From Thermohalobaculum sp039805905 (lineage in GTDB: Bacteria; Pseudomonadota; Alphaproteobacteria; Rhodobacterales; Rhodobacteraceae): DNA of 64,000 nucleotides. Under the pieces are notes generated by a model, which worked only from the letters and a program-made list of their open reading frames with translations, was not told the DNA's origin and did not search any database. The number at the start of each line of letters is the position of its first letter. Position 1 is the stretch's first letter. A program made the position numbers and the translations under genes. The stretch is from contig JBDIVM010000006.1 in the NCBI GenBank assembly GCA_039805905.1, positions 186,001-250,000 on the forward strand, read 5' to 3'. Of the stretch, positions 1 through 8,494 are shown piece after piece.

Positions 1-904
1 GGAAGCGCCAGCCATAGGCGTGGTCCTCGTCCTGGAGCACATTCACATCGGCTCCGACACCGAGCATCAGGTTGTCGGTGAGGCCGTAACGGAACCCGCC
101 GCCGAGCGTCAGGATCGTCTCGGGGTCGTGCGAGCCCACATCGAGGATGTCGGCGCCCGTCAGGCTGTCGAACGGTGCCGCGTTGGGCAGCTGGTCGCCG
201 CCGTCGAACGGAACGAACAGGTTCATCTCGAGCGCCGGGAAGAAGCGGTCGAACACCTCGTAGTCGCCGTGCAGCGACGCGAGGAAGTTCGATGTTCCGC
301 TGTCGCCGAGCGCGATCTGTGCGCCGACCATGCCCTGGATCTGCGCCGGACCCGAGACCTGAGCGGCGGACACGAAGGGATTCAGATAGCCGTTGTCGAT
401 TCCGTTGAGATCGATCCCGGCGCTGTCGATGTTGCCGACGGGCACCGTGTAGCGCAGGCCGGGCGTGACGATCAGGCCGCTCGCCGGATCGCTGATCAGA
501 GCATACTTGAACCCGAAGGCGATGTCGTTGAAGCCGTCGTCGTCCGGCAGCACGCTGTCGAAGTTGACCCAGGAATAGCCGTCGGTCGTGGCGATGAAGC
601 CCAGCCGGTCGGTGATCGCGAGCCGCGCCTGAAGACCCACCACGTTGACGTTGCCGCCATTGGTGATGAAGTCGTCGGGGATGTCGTGATAGGCGTAGAA
701 CGGCTTCAGCTCGGTGGTGATGAAGGGCGTCTCGTTGAACACCGGGTTGGTGATCGGCGGGCGATAGTTCGAAAATCCGCCCTCGCCGAACGAGCCCGTC
801 AGCGAGAGGCCGAACGGTCCTTCGGCCTGCGCCGCAGGAGCGCAACCCAGCGTGGCCATCGCCGCCAGGGCGGCTCCGCCAAGGCGCATCGTCATCGTAC
901 CCAT
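1..904 (-). CDS. outer-membrane beta-barrel / porin-like protein (partial, C-terminus off left edge)
   Basis: Translating the reverse strand from 904 to the window edge gives about 301 open codons without a stop. The start at 904 is chosen because GGAG lies six bases upstream of it; in-frame ATGs at 916 and 922 are weaker. The N-terminus is a typical signal peptide ending ...APAAQA, so the mature protein is exported. The rest alternates Gly/Asp/Asn turns with amphipathic stretches (for example LIVTPGLRYTVPVGNI and GGGFRYGLTDNLMLGVGADV), as in outer-membrane barrel proteins. The substrate cannot be named. It is the only gene at the left edge and its C-terminal strands are missing, so the family assignment stays general. 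Confidence 0.6.
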   Translation of the reverse strand, partial: MGTMTMRLGGAALAAMATLGCAPAAQAEGPFGLSLTGSFGEGGFSNYRPPITNPVFNETPFITTELKPFYAYHDIPDDFITNGGNVNVVGLQARLAITDRLGFIATTDGYSWVNFDSVLPDDDGFNDIAFGFKYALISDPASGLIVTPGLRYTVPVGNIDSAGIDLNGIDNGYLNPFVSAAQVSGPAQIQGMVGAQIALGDSGTSNFLASLHGDYEVFDRFFPALEMNLFVPFDGGDQLPNAAPFDSLTGADILDVGSHDPETILTLGGGFRYGLTDNLMLGVGADVNVLQDEDHAYGWRF

Positions 905-1132
905 TTGCGTCTCCATCGTCATACTTGTCACGGTGCCCTGGCGACTTCCGGCCGCGTGCCACACCGTCCGACGCTGGTAGTCATCGAGCTTGCCAGTCAC
1001 CTTGATCTGGATCACCCTTCACGCGTCGACAAAGATTTGTGATGAAGTCGCAACAGCTCGCGGGGCCCGTGCTCCTTTCATTGCGTGGCAATGCCCGGCA
1101 CTCCGCCCCCACCCCGCCAGACGAGAGGCAGG

Positions 1133-1531
1133 ATGCGGATTCTCGAGACGGCTCTCTACGCGGTGAACCTGGCCGAGACGGCCGGTTTCTACGAGCGCGT
1201 CCTCGGTCTCGAGCGCATTGCCGAGGCCGAGGGGCGGCATGTGTTCTTCCGTGCCGAGGGGCAGGTCCTGCTGCTGTTCGATCCGGAGGCGACGCGGCGC
1301 CCGCCCAGCCCTGGCGGCCTGCCGGTGCCACCCCACGGGGCGACCGGCCCGGGCCATGCCTGCTTCGCCGCCACCGCCGCCGGCATCGAGCGCTGGGTGG
1401 CGCATCTGGCGAGCCATGGCGTCATCATCGAGTCCGACTTCGAATGGCCGGGCGGAGGCCGCTCGATCTATTTCCGCGACCCGGCCGGCAACTCGCTGGA
1501 ATTCGCCGAGCCACGGATCTGGGGACTGTAG
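1133..1531 (+). CDS. VOC / glyoxalase-family protein
   Basis: A protein of about 132 residues with the single-module vicinal oxygen chelate fold. It opens with ILETALYAVNLAETAGFYERVLGL, has a central GPGHACFAAT strand that carries a candidate metal-binding His, and ends GGGRSIYFRDPAGNSLEFAEP, the usual C-terminal signature with a Glu ligand. Members act as dioxygenases, lyases or fosfomycin/bleomycin-resistance type proteins, and nothing here fixes the substrate. The start at 1133 is preferred over 1085 because the extra Pro-rich residues fall outside the fold and GAGGCAGG precedes this ATG. It is a single gene, divergent from the outer-membrane protein gene. Confidence 0.8.
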   Translation: MRILETALYAVNLAETAGFYERVLGLERIAEAEGRHVFFRAEGQVLLLFDPEATRRPPSPGGLPVPPHGATGPGHACFAATAAGIERWVAHLASHGVIIESDFEWPGGGRSIYFRDPAGNSLEFAEPRIWGL

Positions 1532-1751
1532 GACGGGATTCATTCCGCTGACGGTTCGGGCTCTCCAGGCCGGGTGGACGGATTGACTCAGGTAGCGTTT
1601 CGAGGAGTTCCGCGGGCTGATTTGCGTGATTGATGGATAGCCGACCGAATCGGAGCGTCGGCGATGTCGACGAAGATGACCGAGGCGGACCGGGAGATAG
1701 CCCTGGAGGTAATCCGGGTCTGCGTCCCGGCACGGGGCGCGAAGGCCCGCG

Positions 1752-2108
1752 ATGACCGGCGGCGAGGCCGCCGACAGTCCGCAATTCGAGACCCTGATCG
1801 ACCTCGGTCCCGACGCGGCGCCCCGCGCCGTGGTCGCCGGCAAGGACTATGGCAGCAATGCCAGTCGGGCGCTGGCCCGGCAACGCGGCGCCGTTCCGGT
1901 CATCCCCTATCGCTCCACCAGCAAGGCGATCCCGGCGCGGTTCGCCACCGCCCCCGATCGCGGACGCGCCCGCATCGAGCAGGCCGGCGGCAAGCTCAAA
2001 CGCTTCAAACGCATCGCCCTGCGCTGCGAGAAGACCGCACGAAACCGCAGATCGTTCGTCGCCATCGCAGCCGCACCCATCTTGATCAAATCCGGCAACA
2101 CGGCCTAG
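1752..2108 (+). pseudogene. IS5-family transposase remnant (C-terminal part only)
   Basis: The reading frame resembles only the C-terminal part of IS5/IS427-group DDE transposases: VVAGKDYGSNASRALARQRG, VPVIPYRSTSKA, the DRGRARIEQAGGKLKRFKR stretch containing the catalytic Glu region, and LRCEKTARNRRSFVA before the stop. The N-terminal half with the first catalytic Asp residues is absent, and the sequence between 1549 and 1751 gives no recognisable transposase. No intact inverted repeats or target duplications were found by eye. It is therefore a decayed fragment that should not be active. Its 3' end overlaps, on the other strand, the last codons of the XRE-type gene. Confidence 0.75.
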
Positions 2109-2373
2109 AATATGGGCCATAGTGCGTGCGCGCAGAATTGTCTGGCGCAGAGTTCTTCAGAATATTTTCAAGCCTCTTGGCTTCCAGTTCCGTTAGTTCG
2201 AGGAATTCTGCAATTCTCGGTAGCCAATCGAGTTCCGGCGCCCCATCGCCGATTTCTGCTGCACTCAGACGTCCGGCGCCAACGCCGATAGCGTCCGCCA
2301 TCTGAATTGAAAGCTGCCGGTCGTCCTTACGCTTCGCGATACAGAAACGACCGAAGGGTGAGTCGCGTTTCAA
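2086..2373 (-). CDS. small XRE-type helix-turn-helix protein, C-terminus possibly altered
   Basis: About 95 residues from a TTG start at 2373, chosen because CAGGAG lies six bases upstream; the frame also stays open back to 2403. The body (SPFGRFCIAKRKDDRQ, then SIQMADAIGVGAGRLSAAE, then WLPRIAEFLELTELEAKRL) matches the pattern of XRE regulators of the type FGxxLRxLRxxxxxxxxxMAxxLGVSxxxLSAxE. Such proteins bind DNA, often as antitoxins or phage/plasmid regulators, but no toxin partner is visible here. The last 20 or so codons run into the IS5 remnant, so the native C-terminus may have been replaced. Base composition is clearly lower in GC than neighbouring genes, which suggests acquisition. 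Confidence 0.6.
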   Translation of the reverse strand: MKRDSPFGRFCIAKRKDDRQLSIQMADAIGVGAGRLSAAEIGDGAPELDWLPRIAEFLELTELEAKRLENILKNSAPDNSARTHYGPYSRPCCRI

Positions 2374-2471
2374 TTGAGACTCCTGAAAGCTGCGGGAGAG
2401 CAAATTTTGATGATCTTGTCAATCGAACCACAAGATGTGGTGTGGGAATCTGGTGCGCATACCCACCCCCG

Positions 2472-3626
2472 TCATCCTTTCCCGAAATAATCCTCGCACC
2501 CGCCCTCGCGGCGCACATCTGCCGTGCAGCAGTGCAGCCCGCCGCCGAAGGCGTAGGCGTCGCGCAGGTCCACCGGGATGACCTCCATGCCGAGCCTGTC
2601 CATCTGCTCGGCCTGCCAGACCTCACTGGCCTCGACGCAGACGGTTTTGGGGTCGAGGACCAGGACGTTCATGCTCAGCCAGACGGACGAATAGCACAGC
2701 GGCGGCGGGCTGTTGTGGGCGGGCTGGGCGGCGTCGACGATCTGCCAGCCGTTGCGGGCGAACATCGCGCGCTGGTCGTCGGGCAGCCTCCGCTGGGGGT
2801 TGTTCAGGATCAGGCCCGGGCGCAGGGGCGTGAAGGTGGCGTCAATGTGGATCGGGTAGGGGTCGCCGGGGAAGTTCACCGCGTGGACCCGGTGATCGGG
2901 GAAGTGGCGGCGCAGCCACTCGATGCCCTTGAGGTTGGTGGTGAAGCCGTGCTGGACTACGAGGTCGCGACCGAAGCGCAGCACGTCGGCGGCGTCGAAG
3001 AGCGGCTCTTCCTCGGTGGTGACGAAGAACTTCTCCGCCGCCCATTGCAGGCGCTTCTGCACGCCGATCTTCTCGGAGAGATAGTCGGGCCGGTAGTCGG
3101 CATCGGTCAGCCGGGGCTTCGGCGCCGCCTCGTGGCGGAAGTTGGGGTCCTCCTGCCAGTAGCGCTGCAGCAGCGGGCGGTAGCAGAGATACTCGAACCA
3201 CCGGCAGCGGTAGGACATGGTGGCCTCAAGGATCTCGTTGCCGACCGTCAGCAGCACGTCGCGCGGCGGCATGCAGCCGAACATCGAGCCGGTGGTGAAG
3301 TCCGGGGTGGTGACGGGCTGGCTGAAGTCGAGCGGGGTCGGGCGGTCGACGCGGATGCCGCGCTTCCTCAGCAGGTCGGCAAAGTTGTCGAGGAGCTCGT
3401 TGGCGCGGTCGATGGTCTCCCTGGGGCGCATGCCCCACTGGCCCCGCATGTCCGAATCCTCGGGCACCTTGGCATCGAGTGCCGGCTCGGGCGGCGGGAC
3501 GTGTCCGTTGTCGGCGCGCCCGACGATGACGTGGCGGAGCGGATCCCACTCGTTCCACGAGTTCACCACGGTCGCCGCCGGATTCCGCTCGCCGGCGTGC
3601 GGCCTATCGGCGGTTTGCAGGTTCAT
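2472..3626 (-). CDS. glycine amidinotransferase (AGAT-like)
   Basis: A 384-residue protein with the complete L-arginine:glycine amidinotransferase pattern. FDAADVLRFGRD (residues 210-221) carries the catalytic Asp, PIHIDATF places the catalytic His at residue 260, and GGGLHCCTADVRREG places the nucleophilic Cys at 366. The family transfers an amidino group from arginine to glycine or an amino-sugar acceptor, giving guanidinoacetate (the creatine precursor) or an inosamine derivative, plus ornithine. Length and motif order resemble the animal creatine-pathway enzyme more than short arginine deiminases. The residue after the nucleophile is a second Cys, where the animal enzyme has Trp. No guanidinoacetate methyltransferase is seen nearby, so the physiological product is open. 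Confidence 0.88.
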   Translation of the reverse strand: MNLQTADRPHAGERNPAATVVNSWNEWDPLRHVIVGRADNGHVPPPEPALDAKVPEDSDMRGQWGMRPRETIDRANELLDNFADLLRKRGIRVDRPTPLDFSQPVTTPDFTTGSMFGCMPPRDVLLTVGNEILEATMSYRCRWFEYLCYRPLLQRYWQEDPNFRHEAAPKPRLTDADYRPDYLSEKIGVQKRLQWAAEKFFVTTEEEPLFDAADVLRFGRDLVVQHGFTTNLKGIEWLRRHFPDHRVHAVNFPGDPYPIHIDATFTPLRPGLILNNPQRRLPDDQRAMFARNGWQIVDAAQPAHNSPPPLCYSSVWLSMNVLVLDPKTVCVEASEVWQAEQMDRLGMEVIPVDLRDAYAFGGGLHCCTADVRREGGCEDYFGKG

Positions 3627-3719
3627 GGCGGTCCCCCCGGCAACGGTTGCCAGGCCGATCTTCGGCAGGCGCGGGCCGCGATCAAGCGGAATCTGGCGCG
3701 GGCGGGGAAAAGCGGCTAG

Positions 3720-3803
3720 GAGGGCGCGTCTGGCACCCCCCTCCCCATCCGTCCCCGCAAGAGGGGCGGAAGGCGCGCGGGGGGCGGGGCGGCAAAGGGG
3801 AGA
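3720..3803. repeat. GC-rich dispersed repeat, copy 1
   Basis: This intergenic block begins GAGGGCGCG, continues TGGCACCCCCCTCCC and CCCCGCAAGAGGGG, and ends GGCAAAGGGG. A very similar block lies at 14626-14698. It sits between the divergent amidinotransferase and SDR genes and may contribute the SDR ribosome-binding site at its right end. Confidence 0.6.
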
Positions 3804-3808
3804 GCGAG

Positions 3809-4651
3809 ATGGCCGGAACGCCGCAGCGCAGCATCCTGATCACCGGCTGCTCGTCCGGCATCGGCCACCATGCCGCCCATGCGCTCAGCGCGCGGGGATG
3901 GCGGGTCTTCGCTACCTGCCGCAAGGAGGAGGACTGCCAGCGCCTGCGCGAAGAGGGGCTGGAGAGCTTCCGGCTCGACTACGAGGACACCGAGTCGATC
4001 GGGGCCGCCTTCGAGGAAACACTGGAGCGCGGCGGCGGGCGGCTCGATGCCCTCTTCAACAACGGCGCCTACGCGATTCCCGGCGCGGCCGAGGACCTGC
4101 CGGTGCAGGCGATGCGGCAGATCTTCGAGGCCAACTTCTTCGGCTGGCATGCGCTGACCCGCCGGGCGGTCCCGGTGATGCGGGCGCAGGGGCACGGGCG
4201 GATCCTGATGAATTCCTCGGTGCTGGGGCTGGCGGCGCTCAGGATGCGGGCGGCCTACGTAGCGACAAAGTTTGCGCTCGAGGGCTACACCGACACGCTG
4301 CGGCTCGAGCTGCGGGACACGCTGATCCACGTGATGCTGATGGAGCCCGGCCCGATCCGGACGAGGATCCGAGAGAACGCGCGGGCCCATTACGAGCGCT
4401 GGATCGACCGCGAGACCTCGGTCTGGGCCGGCTTCTACCGCGACACGCTGGAGCCCCGGCTCTACAAGGACAAGCCGGCGCCCGACCCGTTCGAGCAGAG
4501 CCCGCTGGCGACGACCGCGAAGGTGATCCACGCCATGGAGAGCCGGCGGCCGAAACCGCGCTATTATGTAACCAAGGCGACGTGGATGGTCGCGACGCTC
4601 CGGCGGGTGCTGCCGACACGGCTGCTGGACGGCGTCCTGACCCGGAGCTGA
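3809..4651 (+). CDS. short-chain dehydrogenase/reductase
   Basis: A classical SDR of 280 residues. The cofactor motif TGCSSGIG is at the N-terminus, the NNGAY motif replaces the usual NNAG, the catalytic Ser is in MNSSVLGLAA and the catalytic pair is YVATK. After it comes an MEPGPIRTRI motif typical of the SDR group annotated as retinol/steroid-like oxidoreductases. It uses NAD(P)H, but the substrate is unknown. The start at 3809 follows AAAGGGGAGA; upstream codons belong to the repeat. The next gene begins ten bases after the stop, so the two probably form an operon. It diverges from the amidinotransferase gene, and a functional link is possible but not shown. Confidence 0.85.
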   Translation: MAGTPQRSILITGCSSGIGHHAAHALSARGWRVFATCRKEEDCQRLREEGLESFRLDYEDTESIGAAFEETLERGGGRLDALFNNGAYAIPGAAEDLPVQAMRQIFEANFFGWHALTRRAVPVMRAQGHGRILMNSSVLGLAALRMRAAYVATKFALEGYTDTLRLELRDTLIHVMLMEPGPIRTRIRENARAHYERWIDRETSVWAGFYRDTLEPRLYKDKPAPDPFEQSPLATTAKVIHAMESRRPKPRYYVTKATWMVATLRRVLPTRLLDGVLTRS

Positions 4652-4661
4652 GGAGGAGCGG

Positions 4662-4874
4662 ATGTCGGGCTTCCTGTTCTACCTGGCGGCGCTGGCCTGT
4701 CTCGCGACCTTCGGGGTGCTGGCCTGGGGCATCATCGGCTTCGGCGCCGGCACCCGGAAGGGTATCGAGGGGGCGCGGTTCTCGAACAGGCTGATGCGCT
4801 GGCGGATCATCGCGCAGTTTGTCGCCATCATCCTGGTGCTGCTGACGGTCTGGGCGATCCGCAGCGGGAACTGA
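4662..4874 (+). CDS. small twin-transmembrane protein (HIG1-like)
   Basis: A 70-residue protein made of two hydrophobic helices (about residues 4-26 and 48-66) joined by a short basic loop containing SNRLMRWRIIAQF. The N-rich/basic loop followed by MRxRIxxQ and a second helix is the pattern of the small HIG1-domain or twin-transmembrane proteins common in Rhodobacterales. Some of these associate with respiratory oxidases, though that role is only by family resemblance. GAGGAGCGG precedes the ATG. The gene lies ten bases downstream of the SDR gene and is probably co-transcribed with it. Confidence 0.7.
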   Translation: MSGFLFYLAALACLATFGVLAWGIIGFGAGTRKGIEGARFSNRLMRWRIIAQFVAIILVLLTVWAIRSGN

Positions 4875-4975
4875 GGCGGCTGGCGCGGCTTGATGGGGGC
4901 GACCGATCACGCTAGCGTCGCCGTGCCGCATGCCGCGGCACTGGCCGAGGACGTTCCGGTTTGAGCCATTGCTTG

Positions 4976-6226
4976 ATGACCGCCGCAGCGCATTCCGGCG
5001 CGGCTTACCGCCGACGGGGCGCGCGCCTCGCGGCGCTGCCGCTGCTTCTGGTCGCGGCGCTGCTCTCTGCCTGCACTACGGTGCTGGCACGCAACCCCGT
5101 GCCGGAGGAGGATCTCGACACGGCCTCCCCATACGGGATCGCCGGCGCACTGCTCAGGACCTGGGGCGACGAACTCGACAAGACCGAGGTCGAGGCGATC
5201 GCGGCCGACCGCATAAGGCTGCTGCGCGAGGCCAGGGCTGACGCGATCGCCGCGGGCAGGCCGATACCGCAGGCCGCCCTGCTGCTCTCGGGCGGCGGAC
5301 CGGACGGCGCCTTCGGCGCGGGGCTCCTGAACGGCTGGACCGCGCGCGGTGACCGGCCCGAGTTCTGGGCCGTGACCGGGATCAGCACCGGCGCGATCAT
5401 CGCGGTCCTGGCCTTTCTCGGCCCTGACTATGACGACGAGCTGAAGGAGGTCTACACCGCCTACCGCACCCGGGACCTGCTGCAGCGCAGCCTGTTCTCG
5501 GCGCTCACCGGCGGGACCGCGCTCACCGATACGAGCCGCTACCGGCAGCTGATCGAGCATTATGTGGACGACGCGGTGGTGGCGCGGATCGCCGACGAGT
5601 ATCGCAAGGGCCGGGTGCTGATGGTCGGAACGACCAATCTTGACGCGGCCCGGCCGGTCGTGTGGAACATCGGCGCCATTGCCGCGACCGGCCATCCGAT
5701 GGCAAAGCGCCTGATCCACGACGTGATTCAGGCATCCTCGGCGATCCCCGCCGCATTCCCGCCCGTGCTGATCCCGGTCGTGGCGCGAGACGGGCAGCGC
5801 CATGACGAGATGCACGTGGACGGCGGCGCCACCCAGCAGGTGATGCTGTTCAGTCCGCAGTTTCCGATGCTGGCGATTGACGAGAAGCTCGGGGTGAGGT
5901 TCGACCGCACGGCCTTCGTCGTGATCAACAACAAGATCGACAGGCCCTACGACCCGGTCAAGCCCCGTCTGGCAGCGATCGCCGGGGCGGCAGCGAGCAG
6001 CCTGATCGGCGGATCCGGTACGGGCGACATCTACAAGATCTTCGCCATCGCCCAGCGCGACCACATCGCGCTGCGCATCGTGTCGATCCCGCGCGATTTC
6101 ACGATGGAGCCCGCGGAGGCCTTCGATCCCGTCTACATGAAGGCGCTCTACGATCTGGGTTACGAATACGGCCTGAGCGGCGACAAGTGGTCTCCGCGGC
6201 CGGAGGACTTCGCGACCTGGCCCTGA
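4976..6226 (+). CDS. patatin-like phospholipase, predicted lipoprotein
   Basis: About 416 residues. An N-terminal hydrophobic segment ends in the lipobox LLSAC, so the protein is probably a membrane-anchored lipoprotein. The patatin domain follows: the oxyanion-hole motif SGGGPDGAFGAG, the nucleophile elbow GISTGA and the catalytic dyad Asp in VDGGAT. Patatins hydrolyse acyl esters of phospholipids or neutral lipids with a Ser-Asp dyad. A TTG at 4961 would add five residues; the ATG at 4976 is preferred, but neither has a strong ribosome-binding site. It stands alone, convergent with hemN. Confidence 0.85.
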   Translation: MTAAAHSGAAYRRRGARLAALPLLLVAALLSACTTVLARNPVPEEDLDTASPYGIAGALLRTWGDELDKTEVEAIAADRIRLLREARADAIAAGRPIPQAALLLSGGGPDGAFGAGLLNGWTARGDRPEFWAVTGISTGAIIAVLAFLGPDYDDELKEVYTAYRTRDLLQRSLFSALTGGTALTDTSRYRQLIEHYVDDAVVARIADEYRKGRVLMVGTTNLDAARPVVWNIGAIAATGHPMAKRLIHDVIQASSAIPAAFPPVLIPVVARDGQRHDEMHVDGGATQQVMLFSPQFPMLAIDEKLGVRFDRTAFVVINNKIDRPYDPVKPRLAAIAGAAASSLIGGSGTGDIYKIFAIAQRDHIALRIVSIPRDFTMEPAEAFDPVYMKALYDLGYEYGLSGDKWSPRPEDFATWP

Positions 6227-6265
6227 GTGCGGACGGACGGCGCGCGGCAGACCGGCGCGGGCACG

Positions 6266-7627
6266 CTATAGGGCGAGGCTGTGCCGTGCGGGCCGGGCGC
6301 CGAAATAGGCGTCGAACTCGGCCGCGACCAGCCGGGTGTGGCTTCGCCAAGCGGGGGCGATGCGGAAACCGCCGTGCCAGCTCTCGAGCGCACCCTCGGG
6401 AGCCTGCCGCAGGAGGCGCCCGGCAGTCTCGGCCAGCGGCCTGGCGAAATCGCCGTAGCGGGCGCGGAGCCGGTCGATGTCGAGCCGGAACTGGCAGAGG
6501 ATCTCCTCGATTGCGTCGCGCCTGACGCGGTCGTCGAGCGTCAGCGCCCGGCCGCGCTGTGCCGCCAGGCCGCCATGCTCGATCCGGAGCTGGTAGGTTG
6601 CTGTGACCGGCTCGTTCTGCACGTAGCCCTGCGGCAGGAATCCGATCGCCGATGCACCGAAGCCGATCAGCGCCTCGGCCGGGTCGACCGTGTAGCCCTG
6701 GAAGTTGCGGCGCAGCGTGCCGTCGCCATGCGCCCGGGCGAGACTGTCGCCGGGCCTCGCAAAGTGGTCGATGCCGATGGCGGTGTAGCCGGCGTCCTTC
6801 AGCATCCGCGAGGCCAGGGCGAACTGGGCCTGGCGCTCCTCCGGCCCCGGCAGGGCGGCCTCGTCGATCAGCTTCTGCCGCCTGGCCATCCAGGGCACAT
6901 GGGCATAGCCGAAGAGCGCGATCCGATCCGGCGCGAGTCCGATGACCTGCTCGAGCGTGCGCGCGAGGCTCGCCTGCGTCTGGTGCGGGAGGCCGTAGAG
7001 CATGTCGATGTTCACGCCCGAGACCCCGATGCCGCGCAGGGAACCGATCACGTCGCGCGTCATCTCCCATCCCTGCTGGCGCCCGATCGCCCGCTGCACG
7101 GTCTCGTCGAAATCCTGAACCCCGACCGAAGCGCGGCTCAGGCCGGCATCGGCGAAGGCCGCCACGCGTTCTGGGGTCATGTCGCGGGGGTCAATCTCGG
7201 CCGCGAACTCGGCCTCGGCCAGCTTCGGGAACTGCGCACGCATGTGGCGCGCGAGGCGGCGGATGTCGCCCGGTGCCAGCACGGTGGGCGAGCCGCCGCC
7301 CCAGTGCATCTGCGAAACCGGATGCTGCCCGCCGACCAGCCCGGCGACGCGGGCGACCTCGCGCTCGAGCTGGGCAAGGTAGCGGGTGATCGGATAGTAC
7401 ATCCGCGAGCCCTGCGTCCGGCAGGCGCAGAACCAGCACAGCTCGTCGCAGAACGGAATGTGCAGATAGAGCGATATTGCCGCACCCGGTGGCAACTCGG
7501 TGAGCCATCTCTCATATTGCTCGGGGCCGACCTCCGGAACGAAGTGCGGAGCGGTGGGATAGCTGGTATAACGGGGGACGCTCCGCGAAAGCGATTCCGG
7601 GCCGAAAGGCGAGAGAGGGTCGGTCAT
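6266..7627 (-). CDS. hemN: oxygen-independent coproporphyrinogen III oxidase
   Basis: A 453-residue radical SAM enzyme that decarboxylates coproporphyrinogen III to protoporphyrinogen IX without oxygen in heme synthesis. The FeS/SAM motif is HIPFCDELCWFCAC with Cys at 60, 64, 67 and 69, the CX3CX2CXC arrangement of true HemN. The N-terminal VPRYTSYPTAPHF and the MHWGGGSPT motif are also characteristic. Full length for the family. It diverges from fnrL, and an FNR-type box lies 37 bases upstream of its start, so anaerobic activation by FnrL is expected. Confidence 0.95.
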   Translation of the reverse strand: MTDPLSPFGPESLSRSVPRYTSYPTAPHFVPEVGPEQYERWLTELPPGAAISLYLHIPFCDELCWFCACRTQGSRMYYPITRYLAQLEREVARVAGLVGGQHPVSQMHWGGGSPTVLAPGDIRRLARHMRAQFPKLAEAEFAAEIDPRDMTPERVAAFADAGLSRASVGVQDFDETVQRAIGRQQGWEMTRDVIGSLRGIGVSGVNIDMLYGLPHQTQASLARTLEQVIGLAPDRIALFGYAHVPWMARRQKLIDEAALPGPEERQAQFALASRMLKDAGYTAIGIDHFARPGDSLARAHGDGTLRRNFQGYTVDPAEALIGFGASAIGFLPQGYVQNEPVTATYQLRIEHGGLAAQRGRALTLDDRVRRDAIEEILCQFRLDIDRLRARYGDFARPLAETAGRLLRQAPEGALESWHGGFRIAPAWRSHTRLVAAEFDAYFGARPARHSLAL

Positions 7628-7663
7628 GGCGGAGAAGATCGTCCAGGAATGCTGCTGGCGGCA

Positions 7664-7677
7664 TTGACGCAGATCAA
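7664..7677. promoter_or_regulatory. FNR-type box between hemN and fnrL
   Basis: TTGAC-GCAG-ATCAA differs by one base from the FNR consensus TTGAT-N4-ATCAA. It lies 37 bases from the hemN start and 34 from the fnrL start, so it could activate hemN and also control fnrL itself. Confidence 0.85.
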
Positions 7678-7710
7678 TCGAGGGAGCGGGGACGCCGATT
7701 GGAGGAGGGA

Positions 7711-8475
7711 ATGCCCGGACTGCAGAAGCTCGAGCTTCGGATCGCCTGCGAGCCGAAGGAGCGTTGCGCCGACTGCACCATCCGCCACCGTGCCGTCTGC
7801 ACCTATTGCGGGCCGCAGGAGCTGGCCCTGCTCGACGCCATCAAGTTCTACCGCAACTACAATCCGGGCCAGGAGATTGTCGCGGCCGGCGAGGAGACCG
7901 GGTTCCTCGGGTCGGTGGTCGATGGGGTGGTGGCGCTCTCGAAGACCATGCCAGACGGCCGTCGGCAGACGGTCGGGCTGATGTTCCCCTCGGATTTCAT
8001 CGGCCGTCCGATGCGCCCGGTCGCACCCTACGACGCCGTCGCCGTGACGCCGGTCCGGCTGTGCCTTTTCGCCCGCAGCCGGTTCGAGCGGGTCCTGAAG
8101 GAGTCACCGGCGCTCGCGCGGCGGCTGCTGGAGATGGCGCTGGACGAACTCGACGCGGCGCGCGACTGGATGGTGCTCCTCGGCCGCAAGACCGCGCAGG
8201 AGAAGATCTCGAGCTTCCTGGTGATCCTCGCCCGCCGCGCGGCGGCGCTCGGGAATGCCGAACTGAGCGACGGACTGAGCTTCGACCTGCCGCTGACCCG
8301 CGAGGCGATCGCCGATTATCTGGGCCTGACCATCGAGACCGTCAGCCGCCAGATCACGGCGCTGCGGAAGGCCGGTGTGATCGAGCTGCTGGACACGCGG
8401 CGCGTCCGGGTGCCGAACTTCCTGGCGCTGCTCGACGCCTCGGGCGAGGACGCCGACGGCGGCATGATCGACTGA
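7711..8475 (+). CDS. fnrL: FnrL, Crp/Fnr-family oxygen-responsive regulator
   Basis: A 254-residue Crp/Fnr regulator. N-terminal cysteines at about 13, 19, 22 and 30 plus the internal Cys in VRLCLF are suited to hold an oxygen-labile [4Fe-4S] cluster. The C-terminal helix-turn-helix LTREAIADYLGLTIETVSRQ has the E-x2-SR recognition pattern that reads TTGAT half-sites. Such proteins activate heme synthesis and cbb3 oxidase genes at low oxygen, and this window holds three matching boxes (hemN/fnrL, ccoG, ccoN). The ATG at 7711 follows GGAGGAGGG; a TTG twelve bases earlier is inside that site and is unlikely. Confidence 0.93.
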   Translation: MPGLQKLELRIACEPKERCADCTIRHRAVCTYCGPQELALLDAIKFYRNYNPGQEIVAAGEETGFLGSVVDGVVALSKTMPDGRRQTVGLMFPSDFIGRPMRPVAPYDAVAVTPVRLCLFARSRFERVLKESPALARRLLEMALDELDAARDWMVLLGRKTAQEKISSFLVILARRAAALGNAELSDGLSFDLPLTREAIADYLGLTIETVSRQITALRKAGVIELLDTRRVRVPNFLALLDASGEDADGGMID

Positions 8476-8494
8476 AGCCCGCAGGCTGCTGCGA

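Noticed and set aside
20..1042. Long plus-strand open frame at the left end
   Set aside because: It is the reverse of the outer-membrane protein gene; the reverse-strand reading has a signal peptide and barrel-like pattern while this frame is Arg/Val-rich without a family.
1664..2122. A second overlapping protein around the transposase remnant
   Set aside because: Its residues beyond the first 30 are the out-of-frame translation of the IS5 fragment.
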